From the NCBI RefSeq assembly GCF_001026695.1, contig NZ_LDNB01000010.1:370860-434859 (forward strand): 64,000 nucleotides of DNA, in the 5' to 3' direction. The notes under the pieces are model-generated. The model searched no databases, was not told where the DNA came from, and saw only the letters and a program-made list of their open reading frames with translations. Source of the stretch: Neobacillus vireti. Lineage in GTDB: Bacteria > Bacillota > Bacilli > Bacillales > Cytobacillaceae. The translations under genes and the position numbers were made by a program. Below, piece by piece: positions 25,972 through 34,701 of this stretch (positions are counted from its first letter, which is position 1; each line of letters begins with the position of its first letter).

Positions 25972-26610
25972 CTATTCCGGAATAATAATCTTCAATTCCC
26001 CATCATGGTTAGTAATTTCTATCACCTTGTCAGCAAACAAATAAGGCGTATCAAATCGATCTTGCTTTTTGAAATCCAGATAACTATTATTGGCGGTCAG
26101 GACTGGAAAGACCGCATTAGTCTTTTTGAAAACATTTTGATAAACCTCTATTTCTGCCATCAAGATAATCTGTTTATTAGAAATGGCAAAAAAGAGCTTT
26201 CCAATCTCCCTGCCATCGTCGGTGATGTTGATCTGCTGGAGAATGGAAATGAGACAAGTGACAAAATCATTCAGCTTCTCGTTCGTTAAACCTGTTAACT
26301 GCCCTTTCTCTAAAGCCTTGTTAATGCCATTCTTCAATTCTTTAAAGGAAAATACATCTTCAATCCTAAGAGTCTTGTTCGTTTTCCCGAGACTCTCAAA
26401 CTTTTTTCTCGTTTCAAATAGATAGTCCTTGATAAAACCTCTATACTCCTCCCGCTGCACAACAAAATCTGTTAGCTCATTGATACAGCGAATCTCTTTA
26501 CTCCGATTACGGATTAATTGTAAGAAAGCATAGATATCCTTCTCATCAAAGGTATTTTCATTCAACTTACCATAGTAATAATTCAGTAACGATAACTCTT
26601 TTGTATCCAT
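25972..26610 (-). CDS. Protein of unknown function
   Basis: A 212-aa soluble protein, mostly helical for the first 130 residues (YGKLNENTFDEKDIYAFLQL) and ending in a strand-rich part (DKVIEITNHDGELKIIIPE). The ATG at 26610 is chosen for AGGAG seven bases upstream; the frame is open to 26655. No motif recognised. It is divergent from the guanylate-kinase-like gene across a tandem-repeat region. Confidence 0.6.
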   Translation of the reverse strand: MDTKELSLLNYYYGKLNENTFDEKDIYAFLQLIRNRSKEIRCINELTDFVVQREEYRGFIKDYLFETRKKFESLGKTNKTLRIEDVFSFKELKNGINKALEKGQLTGLTNEKLNDFVTCLISILQQINITDDGREIGKLFFAISNKQIILMAEIEVYQNVFKKTNAVFPVLTANNSYLDFKKQDRFDTPYLFADKVIEITNHDGELKIIIPE

Positions 26611-26728
26611 TAGTCTGCTCCTAGATGTCATATTCTTATCTACCCTATTATACATGGCTTTAATGAGACTTCTTTATAAAATTACTTGGAGATTGGAATC
26701 CTAGATTAATTTGATGTGCATTTTTGGC

Positions 26729-27053
26729 CGCTTAAGACATATTTCTAGCCGATTACGACGTATTTCCGCTCACTTATTACCTATATTTCAGAACTTACGA
26801 CATCCACTGGATATTAATTGGTAATCACCTCATACTTCGAGAACTTACGACATATTTTTAGCTGCTTACGACGTATTTCCTCTCACTTATTACCTGTTTT
26901 TCAGAACTTACGACATTTACTGGATATTAATTGGTAATCACCTCGAACCTCGAAAACTTACGACATATTTCTAGCCGCTTACGACGTATTTCCTCTCACT
27001 TATTACCTATATTTTAGAACTTACGACATCCACTGGATATTAATTGGTAATTA
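26729..27053. repeat. Three 113-bp tandem repeats built from 21-bp subunits
   Basis: GACGTATTTCC recurs at 26757, 26870 and 26983, an exact 113-bp period. Inside each unit the start CTTA repeats every 21 bp (26844, 26865, 26886, 26907 in the second), then a 29-bp spacer with ATTAATTGGTAATCACCTC completes it. The array fills the gap between two divergent genes. Confidence 0.9.
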
Positions 27054-27190
27054 TCCAAGTGATGTCACAATTCGCCTTCCACTTAGTGACGACGTTTTGA
27101 TATAATAATAGTAACCCACCCCACTTCAAGTCAAAGTCCCCACTGATTTGGGCCATTTCTTGTTTTAATCAAAAAAAAGGAGGCTCCACT

Positions 27191-27781
27191 ATGTTTGAAA
27201 TCAAAGGAAAAGAAAAGATATTCGTTTACACAGGTCCTGATGGCTCAGGAAGAAAAACCATCGCTAAAATGGTCGCTACCGCATTCGATATGGAAACCGT
27301 TCTCTCTTACACCACTCGCTCTCCCCGACATTATGAAAAAAATGGTGAAGACTACCACTTTGTTAATGAAGATACCTTCAAACAAATGCAGGCACAACAG
27401 GAATTTCTAGAGAGTGTCGAAATCGATGGAATTCATTATGGAATTCGCGAACAAGATATTGTTAAAGCATTTGAAAATCATGACCTTGTCTATTTGACTT
27501 TAAATCCCGAAGGTACTGAAAAGTTGAAAAAGATGTATGGTGATAGCGTCGTGCGTTTATTTATTTATTCAGATCGAGATACGGTTATCCAAAGACACCA
27601 GAATCGTCAAGACAGTAATGAAGTTATCGAGCGGCATATGTCCCATTATGACGAGACAATGAGCTATAAAAACAGCTGTGAACATGTGTTTGAAAATTTC
27701 GATTCCCCACAAGCTGCCTATCAGATTAGCGAACTAATTGAAACCTTTTTGGACAGAAATCTTACTGTAACTGATTATTAA
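27191..27781 (+). CDS. Guanylate-kinase-like protein with altered P-loop
   Basis: A 196-aa member of the guanylate kinase family: LSYTTRSPRHYEKNGEDYHF is the GMP-binding region (canonical S-x-TTR-x-PR), followed by FLESVEIDGIHYGI (the usual E-x-x-x-x-G-x-x-YG). The P-loop is GPDGSGRKT at 15-23, with Arg where the canonical GPSGxGK has Lys and a Lys one place later. AAGGAGG precedes the ATG. The housekeeping gmk must lie elsewhere. It may be a slow kinase or a GMP/GDP-binding protein without normal catalysis. Confidence 0.8.
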   Translation: MFEIKGKEKIFVYTGPDGSGRKTIAKMVATAFDMETVLSYTTRSPRHYEKNGEDYHFVNEDTFKQMQAQQEFLESVEIDGIHYGIREQDIVKAFENHDLVYLTLNPEGTEKLKKMYGDSVVRLFIYSDRDTVIQRHQNRQDSNEVIERHMSHYDETMSYKNSCEHVFENFDSPQAAYQISELIETFLDRNLTVTDY

Positions 27782-27787
27782 AGAAAA

Positions 27788-27842
27788 TGGTGCCTGACAC
27801 CCACTGCGTTAATGTGTTAACGAATCGGGTGTCAGGCACCAA
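27788..27842. repeat. Palindrome, TGCCTGACACC family (copy 5, best preserved)
   Basis: GGTGCCTGACACCC and GGGTGTCAGGCACC are perfectly complementary; the loop ACTGCGTTAATGTGTTAACG contains a second small inverted repeat (CGTTAA/TTAACG). It lies between convergent genes. Confidence 0.85.
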
Positions 27843-27848
27843 GAATTT

Positions 27849-28427
27849 TTAAAAAGTGGCGTGAATCATGAATAAAACTAGAAATCCGATAGCAAGCTTC
27901 AAATGCCATTTATTGTCTTTTTTCTTGAATCGCTTTAGTCCCATGAAAAGGAGAAATATTAACAGTATAAAAGACAAAATTCCCGTTATATTTGTAAAGT
28001 CCCATTTAAACCCTCTCATGATGGCCAAATACCCGTGTAGCAAAACAATTCCAGTAGCTGTGAGCGCAAGCGGCACATGCCACTTTCTGACCAACTTAGC
28101 GATTAACTGGATGAACCCTTTTAACTGAAAACCTCTCCATTGGATTGTCTTCAAACCTTTCCATTTCACTAAAAGAAAAACAGGATAAATGGCTAAAACG
28201 GCAAAATAAATTATTCTTGAAACGGATCCAAATTGCTTTAGTAATCCTTTATAGTGTTTGTATTCTTGCACCATTAGCTGCTGATGATTTAGTGAAATGA
28301 CTACAATCCCAATGAAAAATAAACAAATCATGAGGATGAAACATGTAAGGATGGTCCTTCGTTCTTTTGGATTAGGAATATAGCTGGCTAAAAAGCGAGT
28401 TTTTTGATTTGCATTCTGCATTCTCAT
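27849..28427 (-). CDS. Heme-type membrane protein (cytochrome b561/DUF4405-like)
   Basis: A 192-aa protein with five hydrophobic segments. Histidines are placed in helices as WHVPLALTATGIVLLHGY and WHLKLAIGFLVLFMIHATF, the spacing of a di-heme four-helix core. No signal for a partner enzyme nearby. A piece of a histidine kinase lies just upstream on the same strand. An electron-transfer role is inferred from the histidine pattern only. Confidence 0.6.
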   Translation of the reverse strand: MRMQNANQKTRFLASYIPNPKERRTILTCFILMICLFFIGIVVISLNHQQLMVQEYKHYKGLLKQFGSVSRIIYFAVLAIYPVFLLVKWKGLKTIQWRGFQLKGFIQLIAKLVRKWHVPLALTATGIVLLHGYLAIMRGFKWDFTNITGILSFILLIFLLFMGLKRFKKKDNKWHLKLAIGFLVLFMIHATF

Positions 28428-28522
28428 TCCTCAAATCCCCTAGTGTTTTGATTTACTTCTCTATAGTATAGCCTTTCTATATTAAAATCTTCTTAAAATT
28501 TCCTAAAACTTATTAGAGGAGG

Positions 28523-28618
28523 CTACCGGTTAAGCGGGATTGATATCGTAAAAGTGGTTCCTTCCCCTTCTTCACTTTCAACAAAAATAGTCCCCTCATG
28601 CAGATCAATAAATATGAA
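28523..28618 (-). pseudogene. C-terminal scrap of a sensor histidine kinase
   Basis: The reverse strand reads IDLHEGTIFVESEEGEGTTF then TISIPLNR and a stop: this is the G2 box and last strand of a HATPase_c domain. Nothing further upstream matches the kinase, so about 30 codons of a lost gene remain. Confidence 0.7.
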
Positions 28619-28636
28619 CGTTCCATTTTGAATGAT

Positions 28637-28676
28637 GTATCGAAAAGGGGATTTGGTTTTTAACCAAGTCCCCTTT
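28637..28676 (-). terminator. Terminator of the Tyr-rich protein gene
   Basis: AAAAGGGGACTTGGTT and AACCAAATCCCCTTTT on the reverse strand make a strong stem with an AAAA/TTTT edge. Confidence 0.82.
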
Positions 28677-28690
28677 TCTTCGTTTTAAAA

Positions 28691-28921
28691 TTAATCGTAA
28701 TCAAAATCGTAATCAAAACCATTGCCATTGCCATTACCATTTTCATACCAAGGATATGGATAGAATGGATAATAAGGGCTTGGATAGTAATAAGAATGAA
28801 AATACGGGTAATAATGGTAAGGATTGTGATGGTAGTAGAGTCTTTGATAAGGATTTCCGTAGCCGCCACCATAGCTATACATTTGTCTCACATTTTGCTG
28901 TATAGGTATTTGCACTTGCAA
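28691..28921 (-). CDS. Tyr/Pro-rich low-complexity protein, possibly spore coat
   Basis: A 76-aa protein with about a third tyrosine (PYHYYPYFHSYYYPSPYYPF) and an Asn-Gly then Asp-Tyr repeat tail (NGNGNGNGFDYDFDYD). TTG start behind AGGAGG at nine bases. Such Tyr-rich short proteins are common among spore coat or crust components of Bacillaceae, where tyrosines are cross-linked; the assignment is by composition only. Confidence 0.7.
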   Translation of the reverse strand: MQVQIPIQQNVRQMYSYGGGYGNPYQRLYYHHNPYHYYPYFHSYYYPSPYYPFYPYPWYENGNGNGNGFDYDFDYD

Positions 28922-29054
28922 CAGTGATAACCTCCTAATAAACTATAATTCACCTCTCCCCGGATGACACCCAGTTTTAGGGTAATCAACAAATTTATGA
29001 AGGAAAAGATTAATTTTAGTCTATTCAAACATTCCCTAATTGCCATTATAAGTA

Positions 29055-29075
29055 AAAGGGTGTCAGGCACCCTTT
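29055..29075. repeat. Short palindrome, TGCCTGACACC family (copy 6)
   Basis: AAAGGGTGTCAGGCACCCTTT, split as AAAGGGTG/CACCCTTT around TCAGG, is a terminator-like hairpin after the VOC gene. A degenerate further copy lies near 30010-30042. Confidence 0.7.
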
Positions 29076-29110
29076 AATTTAACAACCTTTAATGACCGTC
29101 ATTTGAAGAC

Positions 29111-29923
29111 TTATTGAAATCTCCAAAGGCCATTCAGCATTTCAAAAAGGTGGTTTTGGCCTGTTCCTGTGAGGTTTATTAAAAAGGGGGTTTCTCCTTT
29201 TCCTTTTAGAATCTTCGCAGCAGGGCCTTCTCCTATTGGTGTACAGAACAACAGCCGCACGCCGGGCAATTCTAGCTTTCTGCATCGCGCATTGATGGTT
29301 AAATCGACAAACTCCTCACTCTGTTTAAGGTTGAATAAATTCCCCCACTTTATGATTGTTTCCTCTAAGTTATGGATAACAAATCCAACACTTTCGAACT
29401 TCGGATTTCCCGCTGTGTGTGAGTCTATCAATCCTTGCTCCTCTAAATCTAAAATCCTTTGCTCATCCGGCTTTTCCCATTGGATAAAGAATGGCAGAGT
29501 TAGCTCGGTATCCTCGTTTTCAGGGAAAAGCAGCGACCATCTGATTACCTGCCCATCTGCTCGAACACGTTCGCCCGGGAGTGGACCATAAACTGTAAAG
29601 CCTTCTGTTTTAAGCTTTACTGCTAATTGTTCAATACAATTTGTACGAATAGCAATCCTCGCAGGACCCTCCCGACCCTGTTTGGAATGCTGCTCCACGA
29701 TTTGAGTAATCAGCCGGTTCTCCTCTTGTTTCGCAGCGATTGATTGATTTTCAATTCCCAAAAACTCAATGTAGCTTAAACCAAAGTAAGTTAGCGAATT
29801 ATAGGTTCCCCAAGATTCATGGCGCCCTCCGTTCTCAGCATGAATTCCCCTTTGTTTTAACAAGGGAATAGCCTCCTCTGGTTTCTTCAAAAAACAGACT
29901 AGGTGGTCAAAGGAAAATTGCAT
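29111..29923 (-). CDS. VOC-superfamily (glyoxalase-like) protein
   Basis: A 270-aa two-half protein: FSFDHLVCFLKKPEEAIPLL and GGRHESWGTYNSLTYFGLSY with IEFLGIE form the first beta-alpha-beta unit (metal His and Glu), and SVGFVIHNLEETIIKWGNLF the second. It fits the glyoxalase_3 group. Substrate unknown. AAGGAG lies before the ATG. Stand-alone gene. Confidence 0.8.
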   Translation of the reverse strand: MQFSFDHLVCFLKKPEEAIPLLKQRGIHAENGGRHESWGTYNSLTYFGLSYIEFLGIENQSIAAKQEENRLITQIVEQHSKQGREGPARIAIRTNCIEQLAVKLKTEGFTVYGPLPGERVRADGQVIRWSLLFPENEDTELTLPFFIQWEKPDEQRILDLEEQGLIDSHTAGNPKFESVGFVIHNLEETIIKWGNLFNLKQSEEFVDLTINARCRKLELPGVRLLFCTPIGEGPAAKILKGKGETPFLINLTGTGQNHLFEMLNGLWRFQ

Positions 29924-30236
29924 GTGGTTCTCCTTTCTTAATCTTTTTCACTAAAATCAATTATTTCATTATTATACCAAAATCCACTATTGAGTACCTG
30001 AATCCCTGTCCATTAATACGCTAACACATTAGGGGTTAGGTAAATGTAGTGCCTGGGTGGCAAAGGATTCTCAAGATTTATTAACTACATCCTCTTCTAA
30101 CGATGGGACTCTAAACGGGCTAATAAACGTAGACTTTTGGAGAAATCCAAAACAGCTTATGAATCACGACTAGCATAATACCAGCTTAACGCAAATATGA
30201 TAAAGAAAAGAATCCTAATAAGGGGGTTGTTATCGA

Positions 30237-30425
30237 ATGATAATTTTTAATAAGATCGCTTTATTTTTTGTTGTTTTATATTCTTTCACAATTATTGTAA
30301 ATACTTATTTAGGGGAAAACGAACGGGTGCAATCCAATGTCATTTACTTTTTATTGAATGGGTTTGCCTATATTGTATCGGCAATGGAAGTGGAAAAAGA
30401 AAAGCAACTCGTTATTGAATCATAA
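30237..30425 (+). CDS. Small membrane-associated hypothetical protein
   Basis: A 62-aa frame with a hydrophobic N-terminal helix (IALFFVVLYSFTIIVNTYL) and a weaker second one. AGGGGG precedes the ATG at about ten bases. No family recognised; it could be a real small protein or chance. Confidence 0.5.
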   Translation: MIIFNKIALFFVVLYSFTIIVNTYLGENERVQSNVIYFLLNGFAYIVSAMEVEKEKQLVIES

Positions 30426-30483
30426 TTTCAGTTCCAGTTCAATCATGTTTCTACCATTAATACTTTGTTTCGTTTTACACATA

Positions 30484-30528
30484 GTAACCTCAGGCGAACA
30501 GTGCCAGCCACTGTTCGCCTGAGGTTAC
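30484..30528. repeat. Palindrome, GGCGAACAGTG family (copy 3, 20-bp arms)
   Basis: The arms GTAACCTCAGGCGAACAGTG and CACTGTTCGCCTGAGGTTAC are perfect inverses around CCAGC, far longer than a usual terminator, and no T-run follows. Confidence 0.85.
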
Positions 30529-30735
30529 AGCTATTGTTAGCGATGCCGATTTCTACCTTCAATTTTTTTACTCCTCCCTGGGTTTATGTTAAAATTTCTC
30601 TTATAACAATAAAATGGTTCATCACTTTGTTCAAAAATGGTGATGCTTCCAATAATGGAGAAGTCCGCTACAGTAATTCTTTAATCCCCCCCACAAACAG
30701 TTATTTCACACTACATAGATTAGAGGAGACACGCC

Positions 30736-32772
30736 ATGGAATTTTTTCTACTTATACTAATACTGCTCGCAATCATTGGATTGTCTAGTTTTATCAACCA
30801 CTTTTTGCCGTACATACCCGTGCCGCTTATACAAATTGCACTCGGAGTTTTGCTTGCATCACTCCCGATAGGCATTCATATCCCGATGGATCCAGAATTG
30901 TTCTTCGTCCTATTTATTGCCCCGTTACTATTTCACGATGGAAAAAATGTTTCACGGCAGGCGTTATGGAAATTACGTAAACCGATATTATTTCTTGCGC
31001 TTGGACTTGTGTTTGTCACCGTATTCGCAATTGGTTACTTAATTCATTGGCTGATACCGTCGATTCCATTACCGGCAGCTTTTGCATTAGCCGCCATTCT
31101 TTCACCTACGGATGTCGTTGCCGTAGGAGCCATTTCAAGCAGGGTAAAGATCCCAAAAACGATTATGCATATTCTTGAAGGGGAAGGGCTGATGAACGAC
31201 GCCTCTGGTTTGGTTGCATTTAAATTTGCTGTAGCCGCTACCGTAACTGGCTTTTTTTCATTAGCAGAAGCGAGCTGGAGCTTTTTAGTTATAGCCATTG
31301 GCGGCTTGGCTGGCGGCGCCATTCTTGCCATCCTTATTATTCGATTGAAAATTTTTATTCGACGACTGGGTATGGAAGATGTAACGATTCACATGCTCAT
31401 CCAGATCCTCACGCCTTTCGTCATCTTTTATATTATTGAGCATTTTCACCTTTCCGGTATTTTATCGGTTGTCTCTGCAGGAATTGTCCATGCGATCTAT
31501 CGGGATCGGGATCAATCCCCTGCAATGCAGCTGCAAGTCGTTTCCCAAAGTACATGGACAGTACTCATCTACTTATTAAATGGGTTAGTGTTTGTGTTGC
31601 TAGGATTGCAGGTACCTAGTGTTACAAATGAAATTTTTAAAAATCCGCTGTTTAATAATTGGGAAGTGAGCAAATATATTATCATTATTACCGCCGCATT
31701 ATTATTCCTTCGCTTCGTATGGATTTGTACAGCATGGTGGTGGGGATGGCAGCTTAAGAAGCAGCTCGAGAAGCCTTCGATAAAAAACATTGGCATCATT
31801 ACGATTTCTGGTGTCAGAGGGGCTGTCACACTAGCCGGTGCCTTCACGATTCCCTTTGTACTTGCCGATGGAAGTCCATTTCCTGACCGTGCGTTAATTA
31901 TCTTTATTGCCGCAGGGGTTATCTTGGTAACGCTGATTGTTGCGAGCATTTTCTTGCCAATTCTTGCACGGTCAGAAAAGGGAAATACGGAAGAGTTGAA
32001 AGAGGAAATGGAACGGGCTGCCTTGATCCGGACCGCTGATGCTGCTATTAAGGCAATCCGAGAACTGATGAATGATGATAATCATGGAGCCGCCGTGTCG
32101 GTCATCGCGACATACAACCAAATTCGAAATCGTCTTATCCATGCAAGCGACGAATACTCGGACCAGTTGAAATTAGTGGAAATGGAGATTCGTATGAAGG
32201 CCCTTAAAGCGGAAGCCCAATACGTTGAAAGTCTGAAAAAGACAGGGCGTATTGACCGTGAAACGATGTATGTAACAGATGAACATATCCAGCGTATGAG
32301 GCTCGCCGTAACAAATCGGATGCAATATCGGAGGTTGTTCTTATGGTCATTGATTAAAAGAAGTCTGTATATGTTGTTCCAGCTTTTTATGCGGCAAGAC
32401 GAGAAACGGCTTCAAATTCGTAAGGAAAAATCGAAAAAGCTCATTCAACTAAAGGTTAATATGGCTAAAGCGGCCATCCAATATTTGAAGGAACAAATAA
32501 CTCCTGAAAATGAACATATCTATTTGGTCATAATCGGCGAATATAATGAAATGATCATGAAATTTAAGCTTGCGAAAAAAGGCGTCGATCAAATTCATTA
32601 CACACAAATACAACGGGAACTTCGTGTTAAAGCTTTCCAAGCAGAACGAAATGAAGTCCAGAACTTGTTCGAAGAAGGCGTAATTACAATCGATATCATC
32701 CGCAAAATTCGTAAGCAGATTAATATCAGAGAAGCGTATTGGATGGAAGAAACTAGTGTACATTCACATTAA
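30736..32772 (+). CDS. nhaK: CPA1-type Na+(K+)/H+ antiporter, NhaK-like
   Basis: A 678-aa membrane protein with 12 or so spans, then a long cytosolic, charged, helical tail from about residue 420. Key motifs are LFIAPLLFHDGKNV, LAAILSPTDVVAVGAI, LEGEGLMNDASGLVAFKFA and SGVRGAVTLAGAF (ion-binding ND pair and regulatory Arg). This is very like B. subtilis NhaK (YvgP) in length and tail. GAGGAG precedes the ATG. It exchanges alkali cations for protons. The 200-base leader contains a CATCAC/GTGATG hairpin of unknown role. Confidence 0.9.
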   Translation: MEFFLLILILLAIIGLSSFINHFLPYIPVPLIQIALGVLLASLPIGIHIPMDPELFFVLFIAPLLFHDGKNVSRQALWKLRKPILFLALGLVFVTVFAIGYLIHWLIPSIPLPAAFALAAILSPTDVVAVGAISSRVKIPKTIMHILEGEGLMNDASGLVAFKFAVAATVTGFFSLAEASWSFLVIAIGGLAGGAILAILIIRLKIFIRRLGMEDVTIHMLIQILTPFVIFYIIEHFHLSGILSVVSAGIVHAIYRDRDQSPAMQLQVVSQSTWTVLIYLLNGLVFVLLGLQVPSVTNEIFKNPLFNNWEVSKYIIIITAALLFLRFVWICTAWWWGWQLKKQLEKPSIKNIGIITISGVRGAVTLAGAFTIPFVLADGSPFPDRALIIFIAAGVILVTLIVASIFLPILARSEKGNTEELKEEMERAALIRTADAAIKAIRELMNDDNHGAAVSVIATYNQIRNRLIHASDEYSDQLKLVEMEIRMKALKAEAQYVESLKKTGRIDRETMYVTDEHIQRMRLAVTNRMQYRRLFLWSLIKRSLYMLFQLFMRQDEKRLQIRKEKSKKLIQLKVNMAKAAIQYLKEQITPENEHIYLVIIGEYNEMIMKFKLAKKGVDQIHYTQIQRELRVKAFQAERNEVQNLFEEGVITIDIIRKIRKQINIREAYWMEETSVHSH

Positions 32773-32860
32773 ACGATTGGTAAATTCAAAGCTTTTTCTA
32801 ACGAATCTATATGGGGTATTGGTAATTGGTTCTTTCCTAAAATGATACTTAAACAAACAG

Positions 32861-32887
32861 GGCGAACAGTGCCAGTCACTGTTCGCC
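32861..32887. repeat. Palindrome, GGCGAACAGTG family (copy 4)
   Basis: GGCGAACAGTG and CACTGTTCGCC around CCAGT, followed by TCTTTCTTTT; it serves the convergent antiporter and reductase genes as terminator. Confidence 0.85.
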
Positions 32888-32901
32888 TCTTTCTTTTCCC
32901 T

Positions 32902-33867
32902 TTAAGGAACTAATAGAATCTTCCCAGTGCTCTTGCGGCTTTCTAAAAAACGGTGTGCTTCCTGGCCATCTCGCAGAGCAAATATCGTTGGCTCGGCTAT
33001 CCTTACTTTTCCTGCTTCCATCCAGCTGAACAACTCGGCTGCCCGGGTTACCCGTTCTTGACGTGATGTAAGAACATTCCAGAGATCCCCGCCAGTAAGC
33101 GTTTTTGATGTGTCCATTAACATTCTTGGGTCGACCGGAATAGGATCTCCCCCTGCCATTCCAAAAAATACAACCGTTCCACCGATGCGTGTTGCTGCAA
33201 AACTGTCTCGAAGTGTCGATCCTACTGAGTCATAGACGACATCGACCCCATTTCCATTCGTTTCTTGATGGATTTTTTGCACCCAGTTATCCTTATACAA
33301 GAAAACTTCATCCGCTCCGGCTTTCTTGGCTGCAGCTGCTTTTTCCCTAGAGGAAGTTAAACCAATTACCTTGCCGCCTAGCAACTTTACTATTTGAATA
33401 AGAAGTTGTCCGACACCGCCGGCTGCCGCATGAACTAATACACGATCATCTTTTTTCACCACATAACTATCCTTCGTTAAATAATGCGCCGTCAGCCCTT
33501 GCAACAATACAGAAGCCGCCTCTGTAAAGGTGGTATCAGCCGGGACAGGGATGGCTTTCTCAAAAGGAACTGCAACCAGCTCTGAATTCGCATATGGTAC
33601 ATCGGCAAATGCAATTCGGTCACCCACGCTAATTCCTTGGACATTTGCTCCCGTCTTTTCAACGATTCCTGCTCCTTCATATCCCAAAATATAGGGCGGC
33701 TTGCCTGCCAAATGATAGTTCCCTTTCCTTCTATATATATCTGCAAAATTCAAACCAATTGCTTTCATCCTTACCAGCACTTCATCGGGTCCGATAATCG
33801 GATCCGCGATATCAACATATTCCAATACTTCCGGGCCTCCGAATGTATTAAACACTAATGCTTTCAA
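32902..33867 (-). CDS. Quinone oxidoreductase-type MDR protein
   Basis: A 321-aa zinc-free medium-chain dehydrogenase/reductase. Motifs are GLNFADIYRRKGNY, GYEGAGIVEK and the NADPH site HAAAGGVGQLLIQIVKLLGG, then VDVVYDSVGSTLRDSF. It would reduce quinones or enals with NADPH. It may belong with the TetR and SDR genes upstream, with which it shares strand, as a stress or detoxification group. Confidence 0.88.
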   Translation of the reverse strand: MKALVFNTFGGPEVLEYVDIADPIIGPDEVLVRMKAIGLNFADIYRRKGNYHLAGKPPYILGYEGAGIVEKTGANVQGISVGDRIAFADVPYANSELVAVPFEKAIPVPADTTFTEAASVLLQGLTAHYLTKDSYVVKKDDRVLVHAAAGGVGQLLIQIVKLLGGKVIGLTSSREKAAAAKKAGADEVFLYKDNWVQKIHQETNGNGVDVVYDSVGSTLRDSFAATRIGGTVVFFGMAGGDPIPVDPRMLMDTSKTLTGGDLWNVLTSRQERVTRAAELFSWMEAGKVRIAEPTIFALRDGQEAHRFLESRKSTGKILLVP

Positions 33868-34033
33868 TTGTATGACCTCATTTATTAATAATTTTTTGGT
33901 ACCCTTTTATTTAATATAATTGGGCTAAGAAACGCAAATCACAACCTCTAAAATAGGGTTGTATATTTCGATTTTGATTACGATTAAATCACTGTTTGCC
34001 CCAAAATTTTAAGATCAAACTACCAACAATTTC

Positions 34034-34645
34034 TTATTTCGTTAATATTTTCATTAAGATATCAACATCTTCGCTCCAATTTTTCCCTTCTGTTTGTTTT
34101 TCCTGCAGCATAAGACCGGTTATTACGGACATGTAGCAAAATAATAGCTTATATGGGTCACCTTCGCAAAACTCACCCAGTTTCTGACCTTTGATGAATA
34201 GTGGAATTAGTTGTTCAATCCAAGCTTTAGCTGAATAGTGTTCGATTATTTGCTTCGCCTTCGCAGGAACCTCATCCGAAACACTAGCATGCTGGATCAG
34301 CAAGAAGGGATATTTATTACTGTCATCAAAGATATTTTGGGTAAGGGTTTTGATTTGTTCCAACGGTGTTCCCGGCAGGTGCTGGACATGCTGAAAAGCG
34401 GCATTTGCCTCTTCCATTGCCTCTTGAATGAGGGTAATAAATAGCTCTTCTTTTGATTTAAAGTATCGATAGGATAGGCCCTGACTGATTCCTGCCTCAG
34501 CCGCAATCATACTCATTTTCGTTCCGACAATTCCCCGATGAGCAAATACCTTTAAGGCCGCCTTTTTAATCTGATCAATTCGTTGCTGGTGGATTTGATC
34601 CAGCTTTTGTTCATTTGATGGTGCCATTTCATTTTCACTCTCCAT
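34034..34645 (-). CDS. TetR/AcrR-family regulator
   Basis: A 203-aa protein. The HTH lies at about 20-65: DQIKKAALKVFAHRGIVGTK, then AAEAGISQGLSYRYFKSKEE. The rest is a helical ligand domain. Start either at 34645 or at the seventh codon (ATG), which has GGAGAG upstream. It follows the SDR gene by 56 bp and probably controls it and possibly the quinone reductase. Confidence 0.88.
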   Translation of the reverse strand: MESENEMAPSNEQKLDQIHQQRIDQIKKAALKVFAHRGIVGTKMSMIAAEAGISQGLSYRYFKSKEELFITLIQEAMEEANAAFQHVQHLPGTPLEQIKTLTQNIFDDSNKYPFLLIQHASVSDEVPAKAKQIIEHYSAKAWIEQLIPLFIKGQKLGEFCEGDPYKLLFCYMSVITGLMLQEKQTEGKNWSEDVDILMKILTK

Positions 34646-34701
34646 TATCTGGATATCACTATGGAGTATATCATATTTTTAAACTGCCCTCGACAATAAG
34701 G

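Noticed and set aside
30530..30735. Possible riboswitch in the nhaK leader
   Set aside because: There is a CATCAC/GTGATG hairpin, but the conserved cores of the c-di-AMP, M-box, yybP or Na+ classes were not recognised.
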